Below, one piece after another: positions 1 to 8,200 of a DNA stretch of 64,000 nt. The stretch lies in contig CAUZFZ010000005.1 of NCBI GenBank assembly GCA_963579025.1, positions 71,644 through 135,643 on the forward strand, read 5' to 3'. The first letter of the stretch is position 1, and every line of letters starts with the position of its first letter. The notes under the pieces were generated by a model. That model made no database searches and was not told the origin of the DNA. It was given only the letters and a program-made list of their open reading frames with translations. The stretch comes from CAUZFZ01 sp963579025 (GTDB lineage: Bacteria; Planctomycetota; Planctomycetia; Planctomycetales; Planctomycetaceae). The position numbers and the translations under genes are program-made.

Positions 1-772
1 GCGGAAGTTGCGAGACGCCTCGACGTCGACCGAATGGGAGAGTCAGGCTCCCACTTCGGGGCAGCGTCAATCCACTATCACACCGCCGGCAACGCCCTTG
101 TCTGGTGCGGATGAGGCCGACAGTGATCCCGCAGACGCCGATGTTCTGGCGGGACCACTCACGGAAATTCCGTCCTACGCGAGTGGAACAGATTTAGCTG
201 CCGAAGAAGCGCCTGCCCGGATTCCACTCGCTGAGTCCGACGAATCGAGCCCCATGGAATTTCGCACATTCACGATGCATGATGCAGACGGCGACAGTGT
301 CGATTCTCCAATCGCATCGAGGCACGAGTCCGGAAGCAAGCCGCCATCACATTACTTTCAGTCCAGCGCGAACAATACTGATGAGACGGGCGATGAGTCG
401 GGACAATTGGCGGTCGACAACGTGGTGACTCCGGAATCAGCCGGTCCAGCCGAAACATTTTCGCTCGGCACTGATTCAGCGGCCGCATCGGAACCGAGTG
501 GACGCTGGTTCGCAAAAATCGACGGTGTCGAGCTAGGCCCCGTCCCTCTCGAACAGGTTTGTCGACTCAAAGCGGCCGGAACGCTGAAAAAGACGGACTT
601 TGTACGACGCGAGCACGAGTCGACCTGGTCAGGTCCAGACTCCATTCCCACGCCGAAAGCGTCGCCGCCGCCTCCGATACCCGACGACGAAGAGGAACAG
701 CAGGCCGCTCCAGACCCCTGGTCAGCACCGACAGACGACTCGGATGCGCCGTGGGATCCCTGGGCGGAATGA
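1..772 (+). CDS. GYF-domain protein, 5' truncated by window edge
   Basis: The reading frame is open from the first bases (a TTG at 8 is the earliest candidate start), so the true start is probably outside the window. About 165 residues of acidic, Ser/Pro/Thr-rich, low-complexity sequence precede a compact domain at roughly residues 166-206, beginning GRWFAKIDGVELGPV and running to ESTW. This fits the bacterial GYF_2 family, which binds proline-rich peptides. The C-terminus is acidic and proline-rich (PPPPIPDDEEE, then repeated DPW). No membrane segment is visible in the part seen. Known family role: a protein-interaction module fused to many planctomycete regulatory or membrane proteins. The function here is unknown. 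Confidence 0.6.
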   Translation, partial: RKLRDASTSTEWESQAPTSGQRQSTITPPATPLSGADEADSDPADADVLAGPLTEIPSYASGTDLAAEEAPARIPLAESDESSPMEFRTFTMHDADGDSVDSPIASRHESGSKPPSHYFQSSANNTDETGDESGQLAVDNVVTPESAGPAETFSLGTDSAAASEPSGRWFAKIDGVELGPVPLEQVCRLKAAGTLKKTDFVRREHESTWSGPDSIPTPKASPPPPIPDDEEEQQAAPDPWSAPTDDSDAPWDPWAE

Positions 773-789
773 GGTTGCCGTCCAGACTG

Positions 790-1335
790 CTATTCCGTGC
801 CTGGTTTCAGGTGTTCGAGCAGTTTGAGGACCGGGGTTCGGCGTTCCGGGGCGAGGCGGTGGATGTGATCCTGGTTGTCGTGGGCGGCCAGGGCATCGCT
901 CAAGGTCTCAAACACCAGCCGCACTTCCGCCGGCTGAGCTTCCAGTAGCGTCAACGCGTCCGCTGCCGTCGTGACCTGGGCCAAAGCCAGCCACATCGAC
1001 CAGAAAGCTGACGACATCCTTCGCGCCGGGATGCTGACTGCACCAGAGACGGACTTCCGGCAGAGTCTCCTGAAGCGTGTGCGTGGAAGGTGCGTCAAGT
1101 CCCGGTGCCGGGCACGCCCTGTGTGGACGAACCCGCCGAACTCGACACATACGATTGGTAGAAACGGTGTCTGCGGCTCTGACCGCCAGCAGCGTGAGCC
1201 GGGTCCCACAGGCCGCGACTCCGCGTGACGCCAGCTTCTCAGGCTTTGCCGCCTGACCCTCCCGCAGAGCTTTTGCCGATAGCTCACTGCAGACGGCAGT
1301 CTAATCAAAACACCCGGGCGTCTTGAACAAAGCAT
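790..1335 (-). pseudogene. possible degraded coding remnant
   Basis: Only the C-terminal ~70 residues of this frame look protein-like (helical, LEAQPAEVRLVFETLSDAL, ending LEHLKPGTE). The N-terminal half is Arg/Cys-rich and reads like an out-of-frame translation. A second minus-strand frame (908-1150) contains LPEVRLWCSQHPGAKDVVSF. This suggests a gene broken by a frameshift, but I recognise no family. It lies just downstream of the cassette array and may be debris at its edge. Confidence 0.2.
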
Positions 1336-1364
1336 TCTATCTAGGCTGCGCTCGACAGAACGCT

Positions 1365-1496
1365 CTACTTGTTATGAGCCATTTTGTACCGGCAAGAGTC
1401 TCCAACATCCTGGAAATGTAATCCCGCACTGCGTTCGTCGATTGCATCCGCTCCGTCCGAGAGCGTGTAGAGTGAATACCGCAGTTCCTTTGCCAT
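1365..1496 (-). CDS. small hypothetical protein (cassette-borne?)
   Basis: A 43-residue frame starting at the ATG at 1496, only 2 nt after the stop of the preceding minus-strand gene, so possibly co-translated with it. The sequence begins MAKELRYSLYTLSDGADAID and has mixed polarity with no membrane segment. Its last codons (AHNK, then TAG) overlap CATAACAAG, which resembles the first arm of an attC site. No family is recognised. It may be genuine or a fortuitous frame. Confidence 0.3.
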   Translation of the reverse strand: MAKELRYSLYTLSDGADAIDERSAGLHFQDVGDSCRYKMAHNK

Positions 1497-1498
1497 TC

Positions 1499-1756
1499 TC
1501 AGGTCAATCGCTCTTCGTCCTGCTGCCGCAACTCCGAGATTTCGCATCCAATTCGATCGCCGTCTTTGTTGTTTAATTGGATATCGATGCGTCCGGTGTC
1601 CTGTAGGTGAAGGAGAAAGTCCGCGCTGTCCTCAGCAGACATCCCGGCAATCTCTGGATAGTCTTCACTAATGAGGCTATGACAACGAACCAGAAAACTT
1701 CGGAGTGCCTTTCGGACAACCTGTTCGGTTGTCATTCCATCTTTCCACACAGGCAT
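1499..1756 (-). CDS. hypothetical cassette protein
   Basis: About 85 residues from the ATG at 1756 (MPVWKDGMTTEQVV...). The frame stays open upstream to a GTG at 1885, but that extension is a translation of the attC-like palindrome at 1801-1882, so I reject the longer start. An in-frame TTG near 1806 is also possible. The product is soluble, with an acidic middle (SEDYPEIAGMSAEDSADFL) and a C-terminal stretch of alternating hydrophobic residues (RIDIQLNNKDGDRIGCEI). No family is recognised. Its position directly behind an attC-like site, in the same orientation as its neighbours, marks it as a probable integron cassette gene. Confidence 0.45.
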   Translation of the reverse strand: MPVWKDGMTTEQVVRKALRSFLVRCHSLISEDYPEIAGMSAEDSADFLLHLQDTGRIDIQLNNKDGDRIGCEISELRQQDEERLT

Positions 1757-1800
1757 TTGACAGACCCACTTTCCATGTCGTCGAATTCGTCGTAGTCGCT

Positions 1801-1882
1801 CGTCCAGCGTCACCGGGCGGCGACCTTGCGCGTTGATTTCAGATTCCGCCCGGCCGGCAACTCCGGTGCATTTGTTAGCCAA
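1801..1882 (-). other. attC-like recombination site 1
   Basis: Read on the minus strand it starts GGCTAACAAATGCACCGGAG and ends CGCCGCCCGGTGACGCTGG. The arms TGCACCGG-AG-..GCCGGC and GCCG-CCCGGTGACG pair imperfectly with unpaired bases, as in integron attC sites. The first (R'') box GGCTAAC is good. The last box lacks the expected GTT, so the site may be decayed. It lies 3' of the gene at 1921-2412. Confidence 0.55.
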
Positions 1883-1905
1883 CACTATTTGTTAGCCAAC
1901 ACTAT
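1872..1905. repeat. 17-bp tandem duplication
   Basis: TTGTTAGCCAACACTAT occurs twice head to tail (1872-1888, 1889-1905). The unit contains the R''-type box GGCTAAC of attC-like site 1, so the recombination half-site appears duplicated. Confidence 0.8.
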
Positions 1906-1920
1906 GTGAAATGGGACGAG

Positions 1921-2412
1921 CTACCGTAGGCCGTGACGCTGTAGCATTTGCTCAACGGTGAGTTGCTGCCACGATTCTTCGGCCCAAATTTGTTGTTGTA
2001 GTTTCACCACGTCGGGATGATCGACGCCCAGTTCGTTGCGCTTTTTATTGAGTCGGGCCAACGCATCGTCTTTCTCTTTGACGACAGAAACGAAACGATT
2101 GTATTTGGCGGTAGCTTTTTCGAGCCACGATTTGAACTGATCATCGTCGTCGATACGTACCATTGGAATCCAAGCAACCATCCGTGCGTCAGCCACTTCA
2201 AACACGTTAGTGCTTGCTTGAATCGTCCATGTATTCCCGGTTGCGGTATCCAACAAGATTGGTCCCTCGTTGCCATTGTGAATCGTGAACCGAGTATTCG
2301 ACGTGGCACCAGCGACAGGCGGTGTACTTCGCTGCTGTGGTGATGATGCGGCGTAAGCAATGGCCGCAAGGCACGCAACGACAGCAGTGGCGATGGCAAA
2401 TATGTTCTTCAT
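1921..2412 (-). CDS. secreted hypothetical protein (cassette-borne)
   Basis: Start taken at the ATG at 2412 (MKNIFAIATAVVACLAAIAYA), giving a clean signal peptide; an upstream in-frame ATG at 2424 adds MEST. The mature ~140 residues start SSPQQRSTPPVAG, continue with a beta-rich segment (RFTIHNGNEGPILLDTATGNTW) that reads like a single propeller or WG-type strand pair, and end in a charged helical region (residues ~95-160, WLEKATAKYNRFVSVVKEKDDALARL) likely to be a coiled coil. It is followed within about 40 nt by attC-like site 1. No enzymatic motif is visible and the function is unknown. Confidence 0.6.
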   Translation of the reverse strand: MKNIFAIATAVVACLAAIAYAASSPQQRSTPPVAGATSNTRFTIHNGNEGPILLDTATGNTWTIQASTNVFEVADARMVAWIPMVRIDDDDQFKSWLEKATAKYNRFVSVVKEKDDALARLNKKRNELGVDHPDVVKLQQQIWAEESWQQLTVEQMLQRHGLR

Positions 2413-2449
2413 TGTGGACTCCATTCGTTTGAGAGAAACACTGTGAGCT

Positions 2450-2550
2450 GTTGGCTAAACAACGCCCGCAATCAGCGGGCACGAGAGGCGGACTGTGAAT
2501 TCAGAGCACGTGCCAGCGAGTGCTCCGGTACATTGTATTGTCAGCTGGTT
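2450..2550 (-). other. attC-like recombination site 2 (divergent)
   Basis: On the minus strand it runs GCTGACAATACAATGTACCGG then AGCAC, ~50 nt of insert, then GTGCCCGCTGATTGCGGGCGTTGTTTAGCC. The inner arms CAATGTACCGGAGCAC and GTGCCCGCTGATTG pair with an unpaired A, as in attC sites. The outer boxes are poor (GAC instead of AAC). It lies between two same-strand cassette-like genes. This is the weakest of the five sites. Confidence 0.4.
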
Positions 2551-2667
2551 TTAAGACCCCGGCTTCAAGCGGCAATGGACCATGCCGAACAGAGATTTGA
2601 CCGAGTACCTTTGTGACCGAGCACTATTTCTGGTCGATGCGAGACGAGAGTTTCGCCAAATGTCCAC

Positions 2668-2970
2668 TTAGTTGTCGAGCGAAGTGCTTGGTTCATTTTC
2701 GAGTTGGGACTGCGCGCGTGATTGAGTGCGAACGGGGACCACATCAGTTTCACATTGCACGTCATGGCCTTCCCGAATGACGGCTACTACTGGCAACACG
2801 ATTGCCAACAGCCCGAAGAAGATCATCGCGAATCCAAGAGGAAACACGGTTCCCCAAGAGCCGCGACTAGGGGTAAGTAACCACACTGCTTTGTCGATCA
2901 CCATACCACCAGAGACGGCAGATAGAGAAGCAGGCACAAGAAACATGGCAATGATCGGCTTGCGTTTCAT
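2668..2970 (-). CDS. small two-helix membrane protein (cassette-borne)
   Basis: Start chosen at the ATG at 2970 (MKRKPIIAMFLVPASLSAVSG), preceded by AAGG at a suitable distance; an open extension to 3000 adds MTLNELRRYH. Two hydrophobic segments are seen, at residues ~5-25 and ~44-66 (VFPLGFAMIFFGLLAIVLPV), followed by a polar tail of ~35 residues with Cys-free, Gln/Ser-rich sequence. The topology suggests a small inner-membrane protein. No family is recognised. It sits between attC-like sites 2 and 3 in the same orientation as the neighbouring genes. Confidence 0.55.
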   Translation of the reverse strand: MKRKPIIAMFLVPASLSAVSGGMVIDKAVWLLTPSRGSWGTVFPLGFAMIFFGLLAIVLPVVAVIREGHDVQCETDVVPVRTQSRAQSQLENEPSTSLDN

Positions 2971-3004
2971 GTGATACCTTCGCAGTTCGTTCAATGTCAC
3001 GATT

Positions 3005-3099
3005 GCCAGCTAACGACAGCCGTAACCGGGCGGCCGCCAAATGATTCTGATTTCAAAACCCGCGCTGTCGGCCGCTCCGGTTGACGGCTTGGTTCTGCC
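3005..3099 (-). other. attC-like recombination site 3
   Basis: On the minus strand, GGCAGAACCAAGCCGTCAAC continues into CGGAGCGGCC, then ~35 nt, then GGCCGCCCGGTTACGGCTGTCGTTAGC. The arms AGCCGT(C)AACCGG(A)GCGGCC pair with two bulged bases on one strand, the hallmark of attC folding. AAC and GTT triplets flank the structure. It begins directly at the TAG stop of the gene at 3100-3741, as cassette attC sites usually do. Confidence 0.75.
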
Positions 3100-3741
3100 C
3101 TAAGGACGCGTGGGACGCTGTTCGAGTCGAATCTGGGTTTTGGGCAGTTTTGCTTGCAGCCGCGCAATCCCAAGAGGCGTCAGTCTCGGACAGTAATCGA
3201 AGACGATGCTCTCAATGCTCTTGAGCCTTCTCAGGTATTGAACCCCCTCATCCGTGATGTCTGCGTCTACCACAACCAGCCAGGCAAGGTGTGGCATCGT
3301 AGTAATGGCCCGTAGTCCCCTGTCTGTTAGTCGCGCGTTTCGCACGGGAGACTTTGGCGGAATGCCATTGCCAATTGTGAGGTGGGTCACATGCGGAAGG
3401 TCTGCGACGGTCAAGGCACCTTCGTTGCCGACATTCGGGCCCATCAGGACAACCTGAACGAGATACTCGTGTTCATCAAGTAGATGAAATCCGGTTCCGG
3501 TCACGGTCGTATTGCCGAGATAAACACCGTAGAGGTTGGGCCATTTTGCGAAAGTGACAAAGGACTGATCGGACAGTCGGTCCCTTATTGTCCGAATAGC
3601 TTTGACATTACGGTTGGTCGCGGCCGCAACATCGCTGTCAGTGGCGAGCACTTTAAGATTCAGCCGCGTTTCATCGCCCGTGACGGTCGACACCATCCCG
3701 CCGGCGATAATCGCTGCAACAAGAATGCGAACAGGAGTCAT
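3100..3741 (-). CDS. secreted leucine-rich-repeat protein (cassette-borne)
   Basis: 213 residues. An N-terminal signal peptide (MTPVRILVAAIIAGGMVSTVTG) is followed by a region with LRR spacing: WPNLYGVYLGNTTVTGTGFHLL, LTDRGLRAITTMPHLAWLVV, then ITDEGVQYLRRLKSIESIVF and LTPLGIARLQAKLP. These resemble the RNI-like / internalin-type repeats common in planctomycete secreted proteins (pattern x-L-T-D-x-G-L). The likely role is extracytoplasmic protein binding; no catalytic motif is visible. Its TAG stop touches attC-like site 3, and attC-like site 4 lies just upstream of its start, so it is a one-gene cassette. Confidence 0.65.
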   Translation of the reverse strand: MTPVRILVAAIIAGGMVSTVTGDETRLNLKVLATDSDVAAATNRNVKAIRTIRDRLSDQSFVTFAKWPNLYGVYLGNTTVTGTGFHLLDEHEYLVQVVLMGPNVGNEGALTVADLPHVTHLTIGNGIPPKSPVRNARLTDRGLRAITTMPHLAWLVVVDADITDEGVQYLRRLKSIESIVFDYCPRLTPLGIARLQAKLPKTQIRLEQRPTRP

Positions 3742-3758
3742 TCAATCGTCCTTATTCT

Positions 3759-3851
3759 GGCAGAACGCTGGCGGTAACCGGGGCGCCGCCGAAAAACTAT
3801 GACTTCACAAACCACGTCATCGGCGGCTCCGGTTCACCGCATGGTTCTGCC
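3759..3851 (-). other. attC-like recombination site 4
   Basis: On the minus strand it opens GGCAGAACCATGCGGTGAAC, continues CGGAGCCGCC, and closes GGCGGCGCCCCGGTTACC, GCCAGCGTTCTGCC. The outer boxes GGCAGAAC and GTTCTGCC are exact complements. The inner arms pair with unpaired G and A on one side only. It overlaps the TAG stop of the gene at 3851-4447. This is the best preserved of the five sites. Confidence 0.8.
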
Positions 3852-4447
3852 TATTCGTCATTGCTGTGTGACGTGACACGCTCTCGAGGTGGCGGCCCAA
3901 TCAGGACGGCCACATAAGCCAGCGGCTTTTCACCCGGAATCGCCTTTCTTTTTCCGCGGGCAGAATAAGGCAGCACCGGCTCAACGGCTCGAGTGCCAGG
4001 TTCATCCACCAGTGTGACCTTCGTCTCGTGTCCCCCGCCTGGATCCCAGCCACCAACGAGAACCAACACGCGGCCATCTTTGCGTTCAGGAAGGTCGCCG
4101 CCGACAGGGCAAAAGCCACCAGAGTTCTTGCCGACAAGACGACCACTCCAGACGCGATTGTCGACTTCATCGTCCTCAAGCAGCCCGTCACAAACAGGCA
4201 CCCAGTCTGTGACAGCGAAATACTCGGACTCGCCCAGCTCTTTGAGTTGCTCTGCAACCCAGGACTCGACGACGGGTCCATCCTGCTTCGGAGTGCGAGC
4301 GGTGACCGGCATGATCACCTTGACGAACACCTGGTTGAATCGCTGCCGCGCGATCGACGCTGGCGTTGGATTCTGGGCGGGTAGCTCAGAAGCAAAGGTC
4401 GTGAGCGTGTAGAGAACCAGCAGTAGGGCGAAGCTACGACATCTCAT
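3851..4447 (-). CDS. secreted hypothetical protein (cassette-borne)
   Basis: About 198 residues from the ATG at 4447 (MRCRSFALLLVLYTLTTFAS), which gives a signal peptide; a GTG at 4459 is an alternative start. The mature part has a helical stretch (ARQRFNQVFVKVIMPVTAR), a central segment with VVESWVAEQLKELGESEYFAV and a Gly-rich stretch (VLVGGWDPGGGHETKV). It has no recognised domain, metal motif or transmembrane helix beyond the signal. attC-like site 4 starts in its stop codon and site 5 ends ~36 nt upstream, so it forms a single cassette. Confidence 0.6.
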   Translation of the reverse strand: MRCRSFALLLVLYTLTTFASELPAQNPTPASIARQRFNQVFVKVIMPVTARTPKQDGPVVESWVAEQLKELGESEYFAVTDWVPVCDGLLEDDEVDNRVWSGRLVGKNSGGFCPVGGDLPERKDGRVLVLVGGWDPGGGHETKVTLVDEPGTRAVEPVLPYSARGKRKAIPGEKPLAYVAVLIGPPPRERVTSHSNDE

Positions 4448-4483
4448 TCTGGACCTCACAACGTGTCAGTGTGACAGAATTTT

Positions 4484-4577
4484 GGCAGAACGTTTGAGTT
4501 CAGCGGCCGGCGTCCATCGACGTAGACGGACAGAGTGGACTCCATCCGCCGATCCGCTGCAACGACTTTGTTGAACT
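4484..4577 (-). other. attC-like recombination site 5
   Basis: On the minus strand, AACAAAGTCGTTGCAGCGG, then ATCGGCG, ~45 nt, then CGCCGGCCGCTGAACTCAAAC, GTTCTGCC. The arms GTT(G)CAGCGG..CGGCG and CGCCG.CCGCTGAAC pair with an extrahelical G. The terminal GTTCTGCC box is identical to that of site 4. It would be the 3' site of the cassette upstream, now replaced by the IS91 remnant. Confidence 0.7.
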
Positions 4578-4623
4578 TGCTGTGGGTTGAGGATTGATCG
4601 CTCTCAATCGGCGGTCGATCGCT

Positions 4624-4985
4624 CTATGGGGGTTGAGTCGGAGCGATCTCATACAGCGGTCGGGGGTCGGCAGGCAGCACGTGGCCTGTGGTGCGACTGA
4701 TGCCACAGCGGCGATTGTCACGTCGGACCACAGGAGTATTACACCGCGGGCAGTACTCGTGTTCAAGTGCGTTCAATGGCCGCACGGATGGTGAGGGCGT
4801 GTCGGCGGCGACCGCTCGCAACCGGCGACGCGTTTTCTTGTGCGAGTTGGCGTACAGACCGCTGCGGCGGATCATTCTCAGGCCGCGTGGCGGCACGTGC
4901 TCGAACCAGCGTGCGAGAAACTCGACATGAATGGTTGTCGGGTGGTATCACCCCCCTCGATCCAATTCGCCCGGATGATCGAGAA
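4624..4985 (-). pseudogene. 3' remnant of an IS91-family (Y2/HUH) transposase
   Basis: From ~4929 down to the TAG at 4624 the minus strand reads HVEFLARWFEHVPPRGLRMI, RRSGLYANSHKKTRRRL, and later HEYCPRCNTPVVRRDNRRCG. The first part matches the conserved C-terminal block of IS91/IS801-type transposases (EFLxRFxxHVxPxGxxxIRxxGLxA), and the second is the usual terminal zinc-binding segment. A stop in this frame near 4950 and continuation as WIEGGDTTRQPF in another frame show a frameshift. The catalytic HUH and tyrosine regions are absent. IS91/ISCR elements are known neighbours of integrons, which fits the adjacent attC-like sites. Confidence 0.75.
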
Positions 4986-5005
4986 CAGCCACGTCCCGGT
5001 CGGCG

Positions 5006-5143
5006 TTACCAACTGCTCTGACTCGTTCCGCTGGAGAATGAGCCGCTTCCGCCACCATCGAACGGGCTTCCGCCACCGAAACTGCTGCGTCCGAATGAAA
5101 CGCCAACGCCGCTCGACGAGCGACGCATTGAGTTATGCATCAT
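5006..5143 (-). other. possible Gly/Ser-rich C-terminal tail or small ORF
   Basis: Downstream of the FtsK-like gene a minus-strand frame reads MMHNSMRRSSSGVGVSFGRS followed by SFGGGSPFDGGGSGSF and ends TSQSSW then TAA. The frame is open back into the FtsK gene, with plausible protein just upstream (YRAGAQRHRETRRRKAANQ), so it could be the tail of a truncated gene. Gly/Ser-rich tails of this kind occur on membrane-anchored proteins. I cannot assign it. Confidence 0.2.
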
Positions 5144-5216
5144 GCTCTGATTCGCCGCTTTCCGCCGACGCGTCTCGCGGTGACGTTGGGCACCAGCTCT
5201 GTATTGCGTCTTCGCT

Positions 5217-8200
5217 TCACGTAACAGTCCAACTGCTGAGGTCGTCGGCGACTTCGACGGGGGCGTCGGAATCTGACGGTTCGGGGATTTCGGGCTCCGG
5301 TACTGACAGATTCGGCAGCCCTTGGTGGACGAGTTCGAGCCAGTCATCGGACGGCAGGCCGTAGGGGCGGAATTTTTCGTGGGAACCGTCTTCTTCCAGG
5401 TACAGGATGGCTCGGTTCTGGCCCAGCTTGCCGGCCACTGGCGATTCAATGAAGTTGCTGGAGTCCGTTGCACTCATCTGGAATGCGACTCGCATTTCCA
5501 GTTCGCGGAGTGTCGGATTGCTCATCCAGCGGGATGCGTTGTTGAACGTGTCAGCCCAGACCACACAGTGAACACCGACAGGGGGGCCGTCCTTCAGAAT
5601 TCGTACGAACTGCTGCGCTGGCGTTTCCTGCTCCTCGCGTCTGGCTCCGAAACTGTATTCGTCGTCGGATTTGCGGATGTCGCGGAAGCGACCAAGATTG
5701 TCGATGAACAGGAATACCGGCGGCTGACTGTCGTCGTCCGCGCGGGCTGTAATCAGGGCTGCCAGATCGGAGACGAACCGAGCCGCGTCGCGCGGACCGC
5801 CGACTCGTATGTCATGGGGCAGGGGGGAAGCCAGTTCGCTCCAGAATTCACGGTCGGGAGTGTCGGCCAGTTCACCGTCAAGCACGTAGAACTGAGCGAC
5901 TCCTGCCGACTTTTGGATGGCTGAATCTTCCGCGTCGCGTTCCGTGCCCGATCCCGGTGGCTGCGGTTTGTCGATCTTCATGTCGGAGAATGAGAACGAC
6001 TTCATTGCCGCCAAAGCGTCGTCCATTGAAGGCGATTCCGATGTCGCCGATGTATCGGACTCGTCAATGTCGTCTGTGTCTTCATCTTCCATCAGCACTG
6101 CGTCAGCGGGGATCTGTGTGAATTCGACGGCACGCGGCTCGATCTGGCCGATGGCGGCGAGAAAGACGGTCGACAGAATTCCTCGGGCACTGATCGGACT
6201 CTGCCCGATCAGCAGCAGATGCGACCCCGACAACCGGTGAAAACGAATTGCCGAGTGCGGCTTGATAGCGACGGCTTCGCCCAGCCAGACATCAATGATC
6301 CGGTTCGGATCGTTGTCACGTGAACGATCGGGCGAGAACAGCTCGACGAGATGCGGGTTGTTGAGTGGTGCGGCAGGGATGTTGCCCTCAAACACGATGG
6401 CCGGTTCGGTCTGGATGGCTTCTTCCCGAGTTCGTTCATCGATGCGCTGCAGGAGGACGTCGCGTTTGTCGTCGTCCAGCCACGCGATCTGGAATGGATG
6501 ATTCCCTTCCAGCAGGCCGTTGGCATCGTTGTAAAGCGCCTCGCCCGGACGCGTCAGAAGCCGTGCTGCTGTGTTCTCTTCACTGAGAATCAGGTGTGCG
6601 TCGGCCTCACTGCACTGCAGCGCGATTCGAACGGCAACTTGACCCAGCGTACTGCGTGCCAGCGAGTAAGCCCCGCCGAGTGTCTGCGAGCCGAGCATCA
6701 CGTGCATTCCGAACGCTCGCCCCTGACGCACGAGACGGTCAAGCAGCAACGTTGAGTTCTGACTGATGCGATCATCCTCGGTGAAGAACTCCTGGAATTC
6801 GTCGATCATCAGCATGATGCGCGGCATGCGTTCCGGATTGGAATTGCGAAAGCCGGTGATATCCTGCACGCCGCGATCACGAAACAGATCACCTCGCTCT
6901 TTCAGGATGCTATCCAGCCGTTGCAGCACGCTGAGCCCGAATTCGCGATCACTTTCGATCGCAATCACGCGCGCGTGCGGCAGACGATTGGACGCATAGG
7001 TTTTGAACTCGACGCCTTTCTTGAAGTCGATCAGGTAGAACTCGATTTCGTTGGGGCTGTAATGCAGGGCCAGATTCGTGACCAGGATATGCATCAGCGT
7101 CGATTTGCCGGAGCCCGTCTTACCGGCGATCAGCATGTGCTGCGACGTGCCCTTGCCCAATCGCATGTGCTGCAGCTTGGTCGCTCCGGCCCGACCGAGC
7201 GGAACATCCAGGCCGCCGCGACTGTCCTGCTGCCACAGCTCGGTGGGGGCGATTCGTTCGAATGCCACTTCGACTCGGCGCGCGTCTTTCGAGGCGTCGC
7301 CAACACGCTTCACAATGCGGCTGAATTCGTCGGGCTCGGGAGCTGAGTGAACTTCCAGCGGCAGCCACGCGATCTCCTCATCGTCGAACATGAACGCGTC
7401 GTCGGCCCAGGTCAGGCAGGTGGCTTCGTATTCCGCATCTTCAAGGCGAAAGTCCGGCGGCATGCTGAGCTGCGGGTCGACGCTCAACAGGGTGTAGACG
7501 CCGCAGCGAGGACCGCTCGACATAATACTCGTCAGTCGCCGCGCGGCCTGCTCGGAAAAGCTGGCCGGAAATCCAGCGACGACCAGAATGTGATATGGCT
7601 CTGCAACTTCGCCGGCGAAGTCGTTGTATTCCTCGATCGTTTTGAACTCGTTGCGGAGATACGTCTGAAAGACGGTTTCCATGTGCGCGGTCAGGTCGGT
7701 CAACCGCAGCTCGATGTGCGAGTTCTCGGTCCAGATGCGGGATGTGACGAGCAGCTCGTCGTAGTCGGCCAGGTGCATGAATGCGGAGAAATTCTCGCCC
7801 AGGCCAATCGGGTCGATGATCGTGAAGCGCAGCTTGCCAGGGGGGAGAGTTGTGAGTAGCCGCAGCATGACGACCTGCAACAAATCGACCGATGCTTCGC
7901 GCCCCTCACCGCCGCTGGACCGAATAATGAGCGACGTTTTCTCAGGAAAGGGCAGTAGTGCCGGAATCGAGAAATCCGTGTGCTCGGGAACAAGCTGCGC
8001 GTCGTCAGGCACGCCGTAATCGATATCGGCCAGTCGCAGGTGAAACTGTCCAATGCGGACGCCGGGGGGAATCTGTTCGGGTGGCGACCAGTTTCCAAAC
8101 GCGAGATCCGGCCAGACCTGCGAAATACGCGCCGCTTCGGCGGTCATGCGGTCTGACGATTGCTGGATGGAGTCGACGACGCCATGCCACGCCTGGGCCA

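Noticed and set aside
1757..1885. N-terminal extension of the 1499 gene
   Set aside because: It is the translation of an attC-like palindrome, not protein-coding.
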